Assembly: GCA_945862065.1 (NCBI GenBank)
Contig: CAMAWT010000026.1
Span: 1 to 21,481 of the forward strand
Reading direction: 5' to 3'
From: Flavobacterium psychrophilum
GTDB taxonomy: Bacteria > Bacteroidota > Bacteroidia > Flavobacteriales > Flavobacteriaceae
DNA length: 21,481 bases
Part shown: one piece after another, positions 1 to 7,609 of the stretch
Position numbering within the stretch: position 1 is the first letter of the stretch
Layout: every line of letters starts with the position of its first letter
Translations under genes and position numbers: made by a program
Notes under the pieces: generated by a model
The model's database searches: none
The model's input: only the letters and a program-made list of their open reading frames with translations
Told to the model about the DNA's origin: nothing

Positions 1-664
1 CACCAACAATTTTTAATTTGATTTTTTTGTTGTCAATTTTAGTCATGCTTTCTAATAAAATGTCGAGTCCTTTTTTGGGATGAATTCTACCGAGAAATAA
101 TATATAATCGTCTTTAGGACTATAAGTTAGTTTGTTTGGAATTTTCGTATAATTAATAAAGTTTGGTATTTCAAAAATATTTTTATGTTTTGTAAGCTTA
201 AATAAATTGTCTTTTTCTAAAGGGGTAATTGCATGCAACATACTGGATTTTGCAAGCATTTTTTCTAAAACTAATTTTAAATAAATTCCTTTTTTGGTTT
301 GTTTATCATTTAAATGCCATGGTTCCAACATGCCATGAGGGGAAACAATATAAGGGACATTGTGTCTAGATGCTTGTTTACTTGCCGTAAATTGAGGATG
401 CATAAAAACACCATGTAAATGTAAAACATCTAAAGTTTTAATTTGAGATGAAATAAAATTTTTATATCCAGCAGAATAATTCCACATTTTAAACCCAGAA
501 GGATTAAAATCAATATAAGGATCATTTGGCTCTTTAAAGTTGGATAAAATAGTTGAATTTAAGTCACTTGTGTTATTTAAATAGTTATCTAAATTTACTA
601 AAACGGTTCTAACGCCTCCACTATTAAAGGACATATCTTCTGTTATATGATAAATTTTTTTCAT
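1..664 (-). CDS. Glycosyltransferase family 4 (GT1/GT4 superfamily), 3' end outside the window
   Basis: Partial gene that begins at the ATG at 664-662 and stays open for 221 codons to the left edge; the C-terminal part, with most of the donor-binding domain, is missing. The readable protein begins MKKIYHITEDMSF. It has a Gly-rich acceptor loop near residues 14-18, SPHGMLEPW at 108-116 and LGRIHPKKG at 191-199. The last two are typical of GT-B retaining glycosyltransferases of family 4, and the LGRIHPKKG segment marks the start of the nucleotide-sugar domain. It probably acts at the cytoplasmic face of the membrane, adding one sugar to a lipid-linked repeat unit; donor and acceptor cannot be told. 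It lies 31 bases downstream of the Wzy-like gene on the same strand and is probably cotranscribed with it. Family call is firm; specificity is unknown. Confidence 0.88.
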   Translation of the reverse strand, partial: MKKIYHITEDMSFNSGGVRTVLVNLDNYLNNTSDLNSTILSNFKEPNDPYIDFNPSGFKMWNYSAGYKNFISSQIKTLDVLHLHGVFMHPQFTASKQASRHNVPYIVSPHGMLEPWHLNDKQTKKGIYLKLVLEKMLAKSSMLHAITPLEKDNLFKLTKHKNIFEIPNFINYTKIPNKLTYSPKDDYILFLGRIHPKKGLDILLESMTKIDNKKIKLKIVG

Positions 665-695
665 TTTATTAATTGATTACGTTATTAAACTTTTG

Positions 696-1847
696 CTATT
701 GATTTTCTTTAAACGAAAAATAGAATATAAACACAAAAAAATATAATTCAGGCGGAAAATAATGGCCATCTCTAAGTAATTTCAATAATATATAGATTAC
801 AATACCTTGAGTAAAAATCATATCCCTTGATGCAAATTGTTTAATCAAAAAGACACTTAAAAGTAATAGAATCAATATGCCAAAAACACCTAAATCTGAA
901 ATAATTCTTAGAAAAAGTGAATTAGCATCGGCTGAATTTATGGATTCCAAATTTTGATTTTTTATATACTTAGGCGTTCTCAAATAAGGCAAATAATTGG
1001 AATGCATTTGTACGTGACTACCAAGTCCGCTTCCTAAAGGGTGATCTTCTAAATTTTTTTTAGCTACAAACACATTACTCATCAAGGCATATGAGCTTAA
1101 ATTAGTAGTTTCTTTAAAGTTACCATTTGATATAGCACTGTAGGATTTTAAAGTATCATCTACTCTAATTTTTACATTAGTGTTTTCTACATACAAAAAA
1201 TAAGATATTGTAATGGCAAATGGTAAAATAGTTAACAGATATAAAAATCTTTTTTGAGTCAAGTTTGGCAAAACAAAAATCAATAGACAACCGATATAAC
1301 CTAATGATGATTGAGATAATAACAAAGAAATAAATATTACTGAAAAAGAAATGTATTTTTTTTGTTTAAAAAAAAAATAACATGCCGGAATAACTACTAC
1401 AGCAAAATGAGCAGGTTCATTAAAGATACTTTGAAGTCTAATATCATTATTTGAATTAATACCAAAAAACAACATTGGAAACCCAATGGCAGCAATAAAT
1501 AAACTAGTTTTGGAATAAAAGTCAATTATTTTACCCACCTTTATATAGGAAACAAAATTGTAATAGTAAGTGCTAACTATAAAAATACCAATAAGTTGAG
1601 CGATTAAATATTTGTATGAAATTCCAATAAAAGTATTAGCAATCAAACCATGAATAAATAAACCAATAAAAAATAAAAAAATATATTTGTTTACAGTAAT
1701 TTTTTTTAAGGTGGATAAAACATAAAAATTAATAAAGATAATTACATAAAAAAGTTTCCAATCAATAATGAAATGAAAAAAAAAGGATTCAGAAAAAATA
1801 GCGCAAACCGAAGAATAAAGCAAGTATTTTTGTTTTGATATTTTCAA
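696..1847 (-). CDS. Wzy-like O-antigen/exopolysaccharide polymerase (O-antigen ligase family membrane protein)
   Basis: A 383-residue polytopic inner-membrane protein with about ten hydrophobic segments and one large periplasmic loop between roughly residues 220 and 310. The loop contains DHPLGSGLGSHVQMHSNYLPY, the kind of Gly/His-rich segment (GxGxGS..H..Y) found in Wzy polymerases and WaaL-type ligases. The likely role is joining lipid-linked repeat units in the periplasm. The start is a TTG at 1847-1845: there is an in-frame TAA seven codons upstream, no ATG between, and the next in-frame ATG is over 100 codons in. It is the first gene of the minus-strand arm and is followed by the family 4 glycosyltransferase. 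Such proteins are too divergent to separate polymerase from ligase by eye, and the plus-strand arm has a second one. Homopolymer runs fall inside the gene (A10 at 1368-1377 and A9 at 1776-1784 on the plus strand). Confidence 0.8.
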   Translation of the reverse strand: MKISKQKYLLYSSVCAIFSESFFFHFIIDWKLFYVIIFINFYVLSTLKKITVNKYIFLFFIGLFIHGLIANTFIGISYKYLIAQLIGIFIVSTYYYNFVSYIKVGKIIDFYSKTSLFIAAIGFPMLFFGINSNNDIRLQSIFNEPAHFAVVVIPACYFFFKQKKYISFSVIFISLLLSQSSLGYIGCLLIFVLPNLTQKRFLYLLTILPFAITISYFLYVENTNVKIRVDDTLKSYSAISNGNFKETTNLSSYALMSNVFVAKKNLEDHPLGSGLGSHVQMHSNYLPYLRTPKYIKNQNLESINSADANSLFLRIISDLGVFGILILLLLSVFLIKQFASRDMIFTQGIVIYILLKLLRDGHYFPPELYFFVFIFYFSFKENQ

Positions 1848-1884
1848 GGTTGCGGGTTTATGATGTTTTTATAAATTTTAACCA

Positions 1885-1892
1885 CAAAATTA
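1885..1892 (-). promoter_or_regulatory. Bacteroidota -7 promoter element for the minus-strand polysaccharide arm
   Basis: TAATTTTG on the minus strand fits the TAnnTTTG consensus of the Bacteroidota primary sigma factor. It ends 37 bases before the TTG start of the Wzy-like gene. No clear TTG -33 element is seen at the usual spacing. Confidence 0.5.
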
Positions 1893-1922
1893 CGTTTAAT
1901 TTTTATTTGAAAAAAATAAATG

Positions 1923-1930
1923 TAATTTTG
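1923..1930 (+). promoter_or_regulatory. Bacteroidota -7 promoter element for the plus-strand polysaccharide arm
   Basis: TAATTTTG fits TAnnTTTG and ends 22 bases before the ATG of the WcaF-like gene. A TTTG at 1906-1909 is closer (13 bases) than the usual 17-23 spacing, so the -33 element is uncertain. With the minus-strand motif it forms a perfect 9-base inverted repeat (CAAAATTAC/GTAATTTTG). Confidence 0.55.
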
Positions 1931-1952
1931 CTCTATAAAAAAACACTTCAAA

Positions 1953-2507
1953 ATGGTTTATCAAAAACTAAATGAGTTTAAACTTCCTAAAGATTTCAGA
2001 GGAAAGAATAAGTTTATTGTTCAAATTTGGGCAATTTTTAACTCACTTCTTTTTTCAAATTCGCCACAATTTATGTTTAAATTTAGAGTTTTTTTATTAA
2101 GATTATTTGGTGCTAAAATTGGAAAAAACGTACTTATAAGATCAAGTGTTGTAATAACCTATCCATGGAAATTAGAAATAGGCGATAATACTTGGATTGG
2201 TGAAGGATGTTATTTATACAACCTTGCACAAATTACAATAGGCTCAAATGTTTCTATTGCTCATAGAAATTTTTTTAATACGGGAGGACACGATTACAAC
2301 AAAACCACTTTTGATATATTTGCAAAACCAATATTAATTGAAGATGAATGTTGGATTACAAGTGAAGTGTATATTTCACCGGGTGTAACTATCGGTAGAG
2401 GAACAGTCGTTGGGGTAAGGAGCTTAGTTTTTAACGACTTACCAACAGGAATGGTGTGTTATGGCAATCCTGCAAAACCAATTAAAGAAAGGGAAATAGT
2501 AAAATAA
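1953..2507 (+). CDS. WcaF-like hexapeptide-repeat acyltransferase
   Basis: A 184-residue cytosolic protein, nearly the length of E. coli WcaF (the colanic acid acetyltransferase). Family knowledge says these enzymes transfer an acetyl group from acetyl-CoA to a sugar hydroxyl. From about residue 55 it shows the imperfect hexapeptide pattern of a left-handed beta helix (AKIGKNVLIRSS, LEIGDNTWIGEGC, ITIGSNVSIA, VTIGRGTVVGVRS). H113 in GGHDY is the likely catalytic base, and the end NPAKPIKER is typical of the family. It is the first gene of the plus-strand arm, 9 bases ahead of the SDR gene, so it probably decorates the same polymer. The acceptor sugar is unknown; a succinyl or other acyl donor cannot be excluded. 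Confidence 0.87.
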   Translation: MVYQKLNEFKLPKDFRGKNKFIVQIWAIFNSLLFSNSPQFMFKFRVFLLRLFGAKIGKNVLIRSSVVITYPWKLEIGDNTWIGEGCYLYNLAQITIGSNVSIAHRNFFNTGGHDYNKTTFDIFAKPILIEDECWITSEVYISPGVTIGRGTVVGVRSLVFNDLPTGMVCYGNPAKPIKEREIVK

Positions 2508-2516
2508 TATAAGCTA

Positions 2517-3479
2517 ATGTCAAGAATTTTTATTACGGGTGGATCTGGTTTTATAGGGACTAATTTGGTAGAATATTTTACCAATCAAAAGCATGTAGTA
2601 CTTAACTACGATATTAAAAAGCCAAGAAACAAACAACAAAATGATCTTTGGGTAGAAGGAGACATATTAAATTATGAAAAACTAGATACTTCCATTAGAG
2701 ATTTTCAACCAGAATATATAGTTCATCTTGCCGCCAGAACCGATTTAAACGAAAACAAAAATATCATTGGTTATAATGCAAATATAAAAGGAGTAGAAAA
2801 CATTGTTACTATAATAAATTCATGTGATTTTATTAAACGAACAATTTATGCTTCAAGTAGAATGGTATGTAAAATTGATTATGTTCCAAATTCATTTCAT
2901 GATTACTGTCCGCCAAATTTATATGGAAAAAGCAAAATGATTGGCGAACAAAAAGTACGCGAATTAGCAAATCATGAGTACACCATTTTACGCCCAACTT
3001 CCATATGGGGGCCTTGGTTTGAAATTCCTTACAGAACTTTTTTTGATACAGTAAAAAACAAACACTTTTTTTTACCAACAAAAATTTATCCAAAAAAATC
3101 ATTTGGTTTTGTTTACAATACAGTATTTCAAATTGATAAAATATTATTTGAAAAAGACTTTAATTCTTTAGAAGAAAATTACTACTTAACCGATTATCCT
3201 GCTTTAGATTTAAAAGAATGGTCTGACTTAATTTCAACAGAATTTAATAATGGTAAAACAAAAGAAATACCTTTTTTTATTTTAAAAATAATTGCTTTTT
3301 TGGGTGATGTACTAAAAAAAATAGGATTTAAAAATCCGCCACTAACAACTTTTCGATTAAATAATCTTATCACGAATATGGTATATGATACTCAAAAATT
3401 AGAAAACGTTTGTGGAGAATTACCATATGACTTAAAAACAGCCGTCAAAATCACATCCGATTGGGTAAAACAGAACTAA
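2517..3479 (+). CDS. NAD-dependent epimerase/dehydratase (extended SDR)
   Basis: A 320-residue extended short-chain dehydrogenase/reductase with a cytosolic nucleotide-sugar role. The N-terminus carries the Rossmann motif GGSGFIG (G8-x-x-G11-x-x-G14), an Asp at residue 32 that would bind the NAD ribose, the strand IVHLAA at 68-73, and the catalytic YGKSK pair Y136/K140 with S113/S114 ahead of it. The C-terminal half is divergent, so I cannot say whether it is a 4-epimerase, 4,6-dehydratase or reductase. It sits between the acyltransferase and the WecG-like gene with short gaps, and probably prepares a sugar donor for this locus. The family is secure; the reaction is open. Confidence 0.85.
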   Translation: MSRIFITGGSGFIGTNLVEYFTNQKHVVLNYDIKKPRNKQQNDLWVEGDILNYEKLDTSIRDFQPEYIVHLAARTDLNENKNIIGYNANIKGVENIVTIINSCDFIKRTIYASSRMVCKIDYVPNSFHDYCPPNLYGKSKMIGEQKVRELANHEYTILRPTSIWGPWFEIPYRTFFDTVKNKHFFLPTKIYPKKSFGFVYNTVFQIDKILFEKDFNSLEENYYLTDYPALDLKEWSDLISTEFNNGKTKEIPFFILKIIAFLGDVLKKIGFKNPPLTTFRLNNLITNMVYDTQKLENVCGELPYDLKTAVKITSDWVKQN

Positions 3480-3504
3480 AACAACACCATACTTAAAAAA
3501 TTAA

Positions 3505-4245
3505 ATGACACACGATCAAGTTCAAATATTAGGGATAAATTTTTTCAACGGAAACGTAAAAAATGTATTTGAAATACTAAATAAAAATGGTGGTTTGTTA
3601 ACAGTACCCGCCGCGCCTGCCTTAGCAACTATCCAAAACGACCATGATTATTATAATGCCTTATTAAAATCAGATGTTGTTATACCAGACAGCGGATATA
3701 TGGTATTAATATGGAATTTATTTTTAAAAAAAAAAATAACAAAAATTTCTGGTTTAGAATTCATAAATTATTTCATTAAAGCAATACCAAATCAAACAAC
3801 AAAAAACCTTTTTTTGATTAACCCAAGCGAAATAGATTCTGAAATAAATAAAAAATTCTTTAACGATTTGGGTTTACAAATAGCTGAAGAAGCAAGTTAT
3901 TCAGCACCGTATTATAAAAACAATGTTGTTGATAATACTTTAATTGATCTTATAGAAAAAAACAAACCAAATTGGATCATCATCAACCTAGGAGGAGGGA
4001 CCCAAGAAAAATTAGGGCTTTTTATCAAAAACAAATTATCCTATTCGCCTGCAATAATATGCACCGGAGCAGCCCTAGCCTTTAAAACAGGAAGACAGGT
4101 AAACATACCCGTAATAATAGACAAACTTTATTTAGGTTGGCTCTTCAGATGTTTTTCAAACCCCAAACTATTTATCCCTAGGTATTTAAAAGGATTTAGT
4201 TTAATTAAAATAATTTTACAATTTAAGGAAGAAAGAGTTACATAA
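3505..4245 (+). CDS. WecG/TagA/CpsF family glycosyltransferase (GT26)
   Basis: A 246-residue protein, the usual length for GT26 enzymes such as WecG (ManNAc-uronate transferase) and TagA (ManNAc transferase), which act on polyprenyl-linked intermediates at the inner face of the membrane. Visible family marks in order: PAAPALATIQND at 35-46, VIPDSGYMVLIW at 59-70 (the catalytic-Asp region), GGGTQEKLG at 163-171 in place of the common GxPKQE, ICTGAALAFKTG at 185-196 and the membrane-associating tail LYLGWLFRCFSNPK. It probably adds the second or a later sugar of the repeat unit. An 11-base A run (3726-3736, coding for LysLysLys) is a slippage-prone site. The donor cannot be read from the sequence. 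Confidence 0.88.
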   Translation: MTHDQVQILGINFFNGNVKNVFEILNKNGGLLTVPAAPALATIQNDHDYYNALLKSDVVIPDSGYMVLIWNLFLKKKITKISGLEFINYFIKAIPNQTTKNLFLINPSEIDSEINKKFFNDLGLQIAEEASYSAPYYKNNVVDNTLIDLIEKNKPNWIIINLGGGTQEKLGLFIKNKLSYSPAIICTGAALAFKTGRQVNIPVIIDKLYLGWLFRCFSNPKLFIPRYLKGFSLIKIILQFKEERVT

Positions 4246-4261
4246 AATTTAATAAATAATT

Positions 4262-4269
4262 TATATTTG
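4262..4269 (+). promoter_or_regulatory. Bacteroidota -7 promoter element upstream of the GDP-mannose epimerase gene
   Basis: TATATTTG fits TAnnTTTG and ends 32 bases before the ATG at 4302, in the only sizeable gap (56 bases) of the plus-strand arm. It suggests an internal start driving the epimerase, second polymerase, decarboxylase and glycosylphosphotransferase genes. No -33 TTG is evident. Confidence 0.5.
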
Positions 4270-4301
4270 TAATTTAAAACCATAAAAAATAGTTTAATTA
4301 A

Positions 4302-5261
4302 ATGAAAAAAATTCTAGTATGTGGCGCAGGAGGCTTTATAGGGGGTCACTTGGTAAACCGATTAAAGTCTGAAGGACATTGGGTAAGAGGTGTTGATTTA
4401 AAAGATAATGAATACGGAAACAACAACTCAGACGAATTTATTCTAGGAGATTTGAGAGATCCTGTTGTTGCTAAAAAAGCCGTACAAGGCATAGATGAAG
4501 TATTTCAATTGGCAGCAGATATGGGTGGAGCAGGATATATTTTTACAGGAGAACATGATGCTGATGTCATGAACAATTCTGCATTATGCAATCTTAACGT
4601 TTTAGGAGCATCCCAAAAAGAAGGAGTTAAAAAAATATTTTATTCTTCATCGGCTTGTATGTACCCAGAATATAACCAAATGGATCCAGATAACCCAAAA
4701 TGCTCAGAAGATTCTGCTTATCCTGCCGCACCAGATAGCGAATACGGATGGGAAAAGTTATTTAGCGAAAGACTTTATTTATCCTACCAAAGAAATTATG
4801 GTATTGAAGTAAGAGTTGCAAGGTTTCATAATATTTTTGGCCCGCAAGGCACCTGGAATGGTGGAAAAGAAAAAGCACCCGCAGCAATGTGTAGAAAAGC
4901 TGCCGAAGCCATTGATGGAAGCGCAATAGAAGTTTGGGGCGATGGTAAACAAACACGTTCTTTTCTGTATATCGATGATTGTATAGAAGCAGTTATGAGA
5001 TTAATGAATTCAGATTTTTCTGGACCTGTAAATATTGGTTCAGAAGAAATGATTTCAATAAATGATTTTGCACAAATGGCTATAAAACTTTCAGGTAAAA
5101 ATTTAACAATAAAAAACATTGAAGGACCAACTGGCGTTAGGGGCAGAAATTCTGATAATACATTATTATTCGAAAAATTAGCATGGTCACCATCGTTATC
5201 CTTATTAGAAGGGATGCAACAAACATACAATTGGATTAACCAACAAATTGAGAGTAAGTAA
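4302..5261 (+). CDS. GDP-mannose 3,5-epimerase-like enzyme
   Basis: A 319-residue extended SDR that closely matches what I know of plant GDP-D-mannose 3,5-epimerase, the enzyme that makes GDP-L-galactose and GDP-L-gulose. Visible marks: GAGGFIG at 8-14 (NAD binding), DMGGAGYI at 73-80, SSACMYPE at 116-123 with C119, the Tyr/Lys pair in YGWEK (Y148, K152), RFHNIFGPQGTW at 174-185, KEKAPAAMCRKA at 189-200 with K191, WGDGKQTRSF, and a late VRGRNSDN substrate-binding segment. C119 and K191 line up with the Cys and Lys acid/base pair of the Arabidopsis enzyme, which argues against a simple 4-epimerase. It is cytosolic. It has its own candidate promoter and is followed after 21 bases by a Wzy-like gene, so its product is probably a donor for the polymer. 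No GDP-mannose synthesis genes are in the window. Confidence 0.88.
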   Translation: MKKILVCGAGGFIGGHLVNRLKSEGHWVRGVDLKDNEYGNNNSDEFILGDLRDPVVAKKAVQGIDEVFQLAADMGGAGYIFTGEHDADVMNNSALCNLNVLGASQKEGVKKIFYSSSACMYPEYNQMDPDNPKCSEDSAYPAAPDSEYGWEKLFSERLYLSYQRNYGIEVRVARFHNIFGPQGTWNGGKEKAPAAMCRKAAEAIDGSAIEVWGDGKQTRSFLYIDDCIEAVMRLMNSDFSGPVNIGSEEMISINDFAQMAIKLSGKNLTIKNIEGPTGVRGRNSDNTLLFEKLAWSPSLSLLEGMQQTYNWINQQIESK

Positions 5262-5282
5262 ATTATTGTAAAAATCATTAGG

Positions 5283-6629
5283 ATGAACGAAGTAAATTTT
5301 AGAATTTTAGATTTTTTCAAGAAATTTCATCTAAAAAATGAAAATTACTTCGTTTTAATATTACTTTTTCTATTAATATCAATACCATTTTATCACATAA
5401 TAAACAGCTTTGCAATAGCTGTTTTATTTTTAACGGCAATTTTTAACATAATTAAAAAACCAATTAAAATTAATTTTGAATTTGTAATTGTGTTATTATT
5501 TTACATAATTATGCTTTTTTCGTTATTTTGGACAAAAGACACAAACGAAACTCAAATTGCTTTAATAAAAGAATCTCCGTTATTTATTATTCCATTTTTT
5601 TTTATATCAATTAAAAACCTTTCAGTTTCTGCCAAAAATACCATTATAAAGTATTACAGCTTTTCAATGGTGCTTTTCTCCTGTTTTTTTATACTTAGTG
5701 CGCTTGTAAAATACTTTCTAGAAAACAACATTTCAGTTTTTATTGGCCACAATTTAGTGGGAAAAGATCTCAATGCAGTTCATTTTTCAGTATATATAAG
5801 CATCGCTTTTTTTTATTTCTTAACAAAACAAAACAAAGCCAAAATCGAGTATTTACTAATTTTCTTACTCACACTTTTTTTAATTTTATTGGATTCAAAA
5901 ATCATACTATATACCAATGTATTACTTATTAGTTTGTATGTTTTATTTTACACAAAATCAGCTAATAGATTAAGATTGAGAAATTTAGTAATAGTGATTA
6001 TTGCTTCATTACCACTGTTTTTTTATAACCAAATAAAAGAAAAAATTGAATTTGAATTTCAATTAAACTCCGACAACAACATTGGACATGCAGTTATTCC
6101 AAAAGACCAAGTAGGAAAAAATATTATTAGCATGAAACAAGCTTGGAGTAACGAAAGCTTCAATCAAAACGATTATTTTTCGGGCGAAGCATTCAGAATT
6201 TATCAATTTAGAGTTATTTTAGAAATAATGAATGAAGAGCCCATTTTTTTCCAAGGGCTTGGACTTAACGCCTCATTAAAAAAACTTGAAGAAAAAGGAA
6301 TAGAACACAATGTTTTTTTAGGTAATGAAAAAGAAAGTGGCTACCAGACTAAAAATTTCCATAATCAATATATTCAAATTTTTGCTGAATTGGGAATTGT
6401 AGGATTTCTTCTTTTTATGTTAATTGTAATAAATTGTTTAAAAAATGCATTTAAATCTAAAAATTTCATAGCAATTTCTTTCTCAATTCTAATGATAAGC
6501 TTATTTTTGACCGAATCATTTTTGTGGAGACAAAGGGGGGTTGTTTTTTTTATAACCTTTTATTGTTTTTTTAATTTATCAAATAATCAATCAGAATTAA
6601 ACACAGAATCGATCCCTATAAAAAAATGA
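5283..6629 (+). CDS. Second Wzy-like polymerase / O-antigen ligase family protein
   Basis: A 448-residue polytopic membrane protein with about ten to twelve hydrophobic segments and a large polar loop around residues 250-355. The segment [18 protein letters not shown] after the loop is the classical mark of the O-antigen ligase/Wzy domain, and GLGLN appears just before it. It would polymerise lipid-linked units or ligate polymer in the periplasm. The ATG at 5283 lies 21 bases after the epimerase stop; the gene overlaps the decarboxylase gene by an ATGA junction at 6626-6629, implying translational coupling. It is longer and different from the minus-strand Wzy-like protein, so the locus may have one polymerase and one ligase, or two polymers. 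Its base composition is very A+T-rich, as usual for such genes. Confidence 0.84.
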   Translation: MNEVNFRILDFFKKFHLKNENYFVLILLFLLISIPFYHIINSFAIAVLFLTAIFNIIKKPIKINFEFVIVLLFYIIMLFSLFWTKDTNETQIALIKESPLFIIPFFFISIKNLSVSAKNTIIKYYSFSMVLFSCFFILSALVKYFLENNISVFIGHNLVGKDLNAVHFSVYISIAFFYFLTKQNKAKIEYLLIFLLTLFLILLDSKIILYTNVLLISLYVLFYTKSANRLRLRNLVIVIIASLPLFFYNQIKEKIEFEFQLNSDNNIGHAVIPKDQVGKNIISMKQAWSNESFNQNDYFSGEAFRIYQFRVILEIMNEEPIFFQGLGLNASLKKLEEKGIEHNVFLGNEKESGYQTKNFHNQYIQIFAELGIVGFLLFMLIVINCLKNAFKSKNFIAISFSILMISLFLTESFLWRQRGVVFFITFYCFFNLSNNQSELNTESIPIKK

Positions 6630-7609
6630 AAAAAATATTAATTACAGGCGCGGCAGGATTTTTAGGTTCACATCTTTGCGACCGATTTATTGACGAAGGT
6701 TATCATGTAATAGGAATGGATAATTTAATTACGGGTGATTTAAAAAATATTGAACACCTTTTTAAATTGGAACATTTTGAATTTTATCACCACGATATAA
6801 CAAAATTCGTACACATACCAGGCAAATTAGATTATATTTTACATTTTGCATCACCTGCAAGTCCGATAGATTATTTGAAAATACCTATTCAAACATTAAA
6901 AGTTGGATCGTTAGGAACGCACAATTTATTAGGTTTAGCACGAGTAAAACAAGCACGAATTTTAATTGCTTCAACTTCAGAAATTTATGGAGACCCATTG
7001 GTTCATCCACAAACTGAGGAATATTACGGAAACGTAAACACCATTGGTCCAAGAGGCGTTTATGACGAAGCCAAACGTTTTCAGGAATCAATTACTATGG
7101 CATACCATACATTTCATGGTGTTGAAACGAGAATTGTAAGAATTTTTAATACTTATGGACCAAGAATGCGACTCAACGACGGAAGAGTAATTCCTGCATT
7201 TATTGGCCAAGCACTTCGTGGTGAAGATTTAACCATTTTTGGTGATGGCATGCAAACACGTTCTTTCTGTTATGTTACGGATCAAGTAGAAGGAATTTTT
7301 AGACTTCTTCATTCAGATTATCATTTGCCAGTAAATATTGGAAATCCAGATGAAATTACCATAAAAGACTTTGCTGACGAAATTATAAAATTGACAGGAA
7401 CTGAGCAAAAAGTAGTTTACCATCCGTTACCGATAAACGATCCATTGCAAAGGCAACCAGACACAACTAAAGCCAAAGAAATATTAGGCTGGGAAGCTAA
7501 AGTAACGAGAGAAGAAGGAATGAAATTAACGTATGATTATTTCAAATCATTATCAACAGAAGAATTGTTAAAAGAAGAACATAAAGATTTTTCAAAATAT
7601 ATTCTATAA
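6626..7609 (+). CDS. uxs: UDP-glucuronic acid decarboxylase (UDP-xylose synthase)
   Basis: A 327-residue extended SDR that closely resembles UXS enzymes, which oxidise UDP-glucuronate at C4, lose CO2 and reduce the intermediate to UDP-xylose. Visible marks: [10 protein letters not shown] at 8-17 for [15 protein letters not shown] at 31-42, [11 protein letters not shown] at 73-83, [15 protein letters not shown] at 115-129 with the catalytic Thr/Glu region (T117, E119), [11 protein letters not shown] at 141-151 with Y146 and K150, [10 protein letters not shown] at 172-181, and GDGMQTRSF. Many homologues read GPRSCYDEGKR, so this is a mild variant. It overlaps the preceding Wzy-like gene by four bases, and the next gene starts at the very next base. 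The UDP-glucose dehydrogenase that would supply its substrate is not in the window. Xylose in the polymer is an inference. Confidence 0.92.
   Translation: MKKILITGAAGFLGSHLCDRFIDEGYHVIGMDNLITGDLKNIEHLFKLEHFEFYHHDITKFVHIPGKLDYILHFASPASPIDYLKIPIQTLKVGSLGTHNLLGLARVKQARILIASTSEIYGDPLVHPQTEEYYGNVNTIGPRGVYDEAKRFQESITMAYHTFHGVETRIVRIFNTYGPRMRLNDGRVIPAFIGQALRGEDLTIFGDGMQTRSFCYVTDQVEGIFRLLHSDYHLPVNIGNPDEITIKDFADEIIKLTGTEQKVVYHPLPINDPLQRQPDTTKAKEILGWEAKVTREEGMKLTYDYFKSLSTEELLKEEHKDFSKYIL

Noticed and set aside
4826..5320. 164-codon minus-strand frame inside the GDP-mannose epimerase gene
   Set aside because: It is antisense to a highly conserved enzyme and has no homologous features; a shadow of the real gene.
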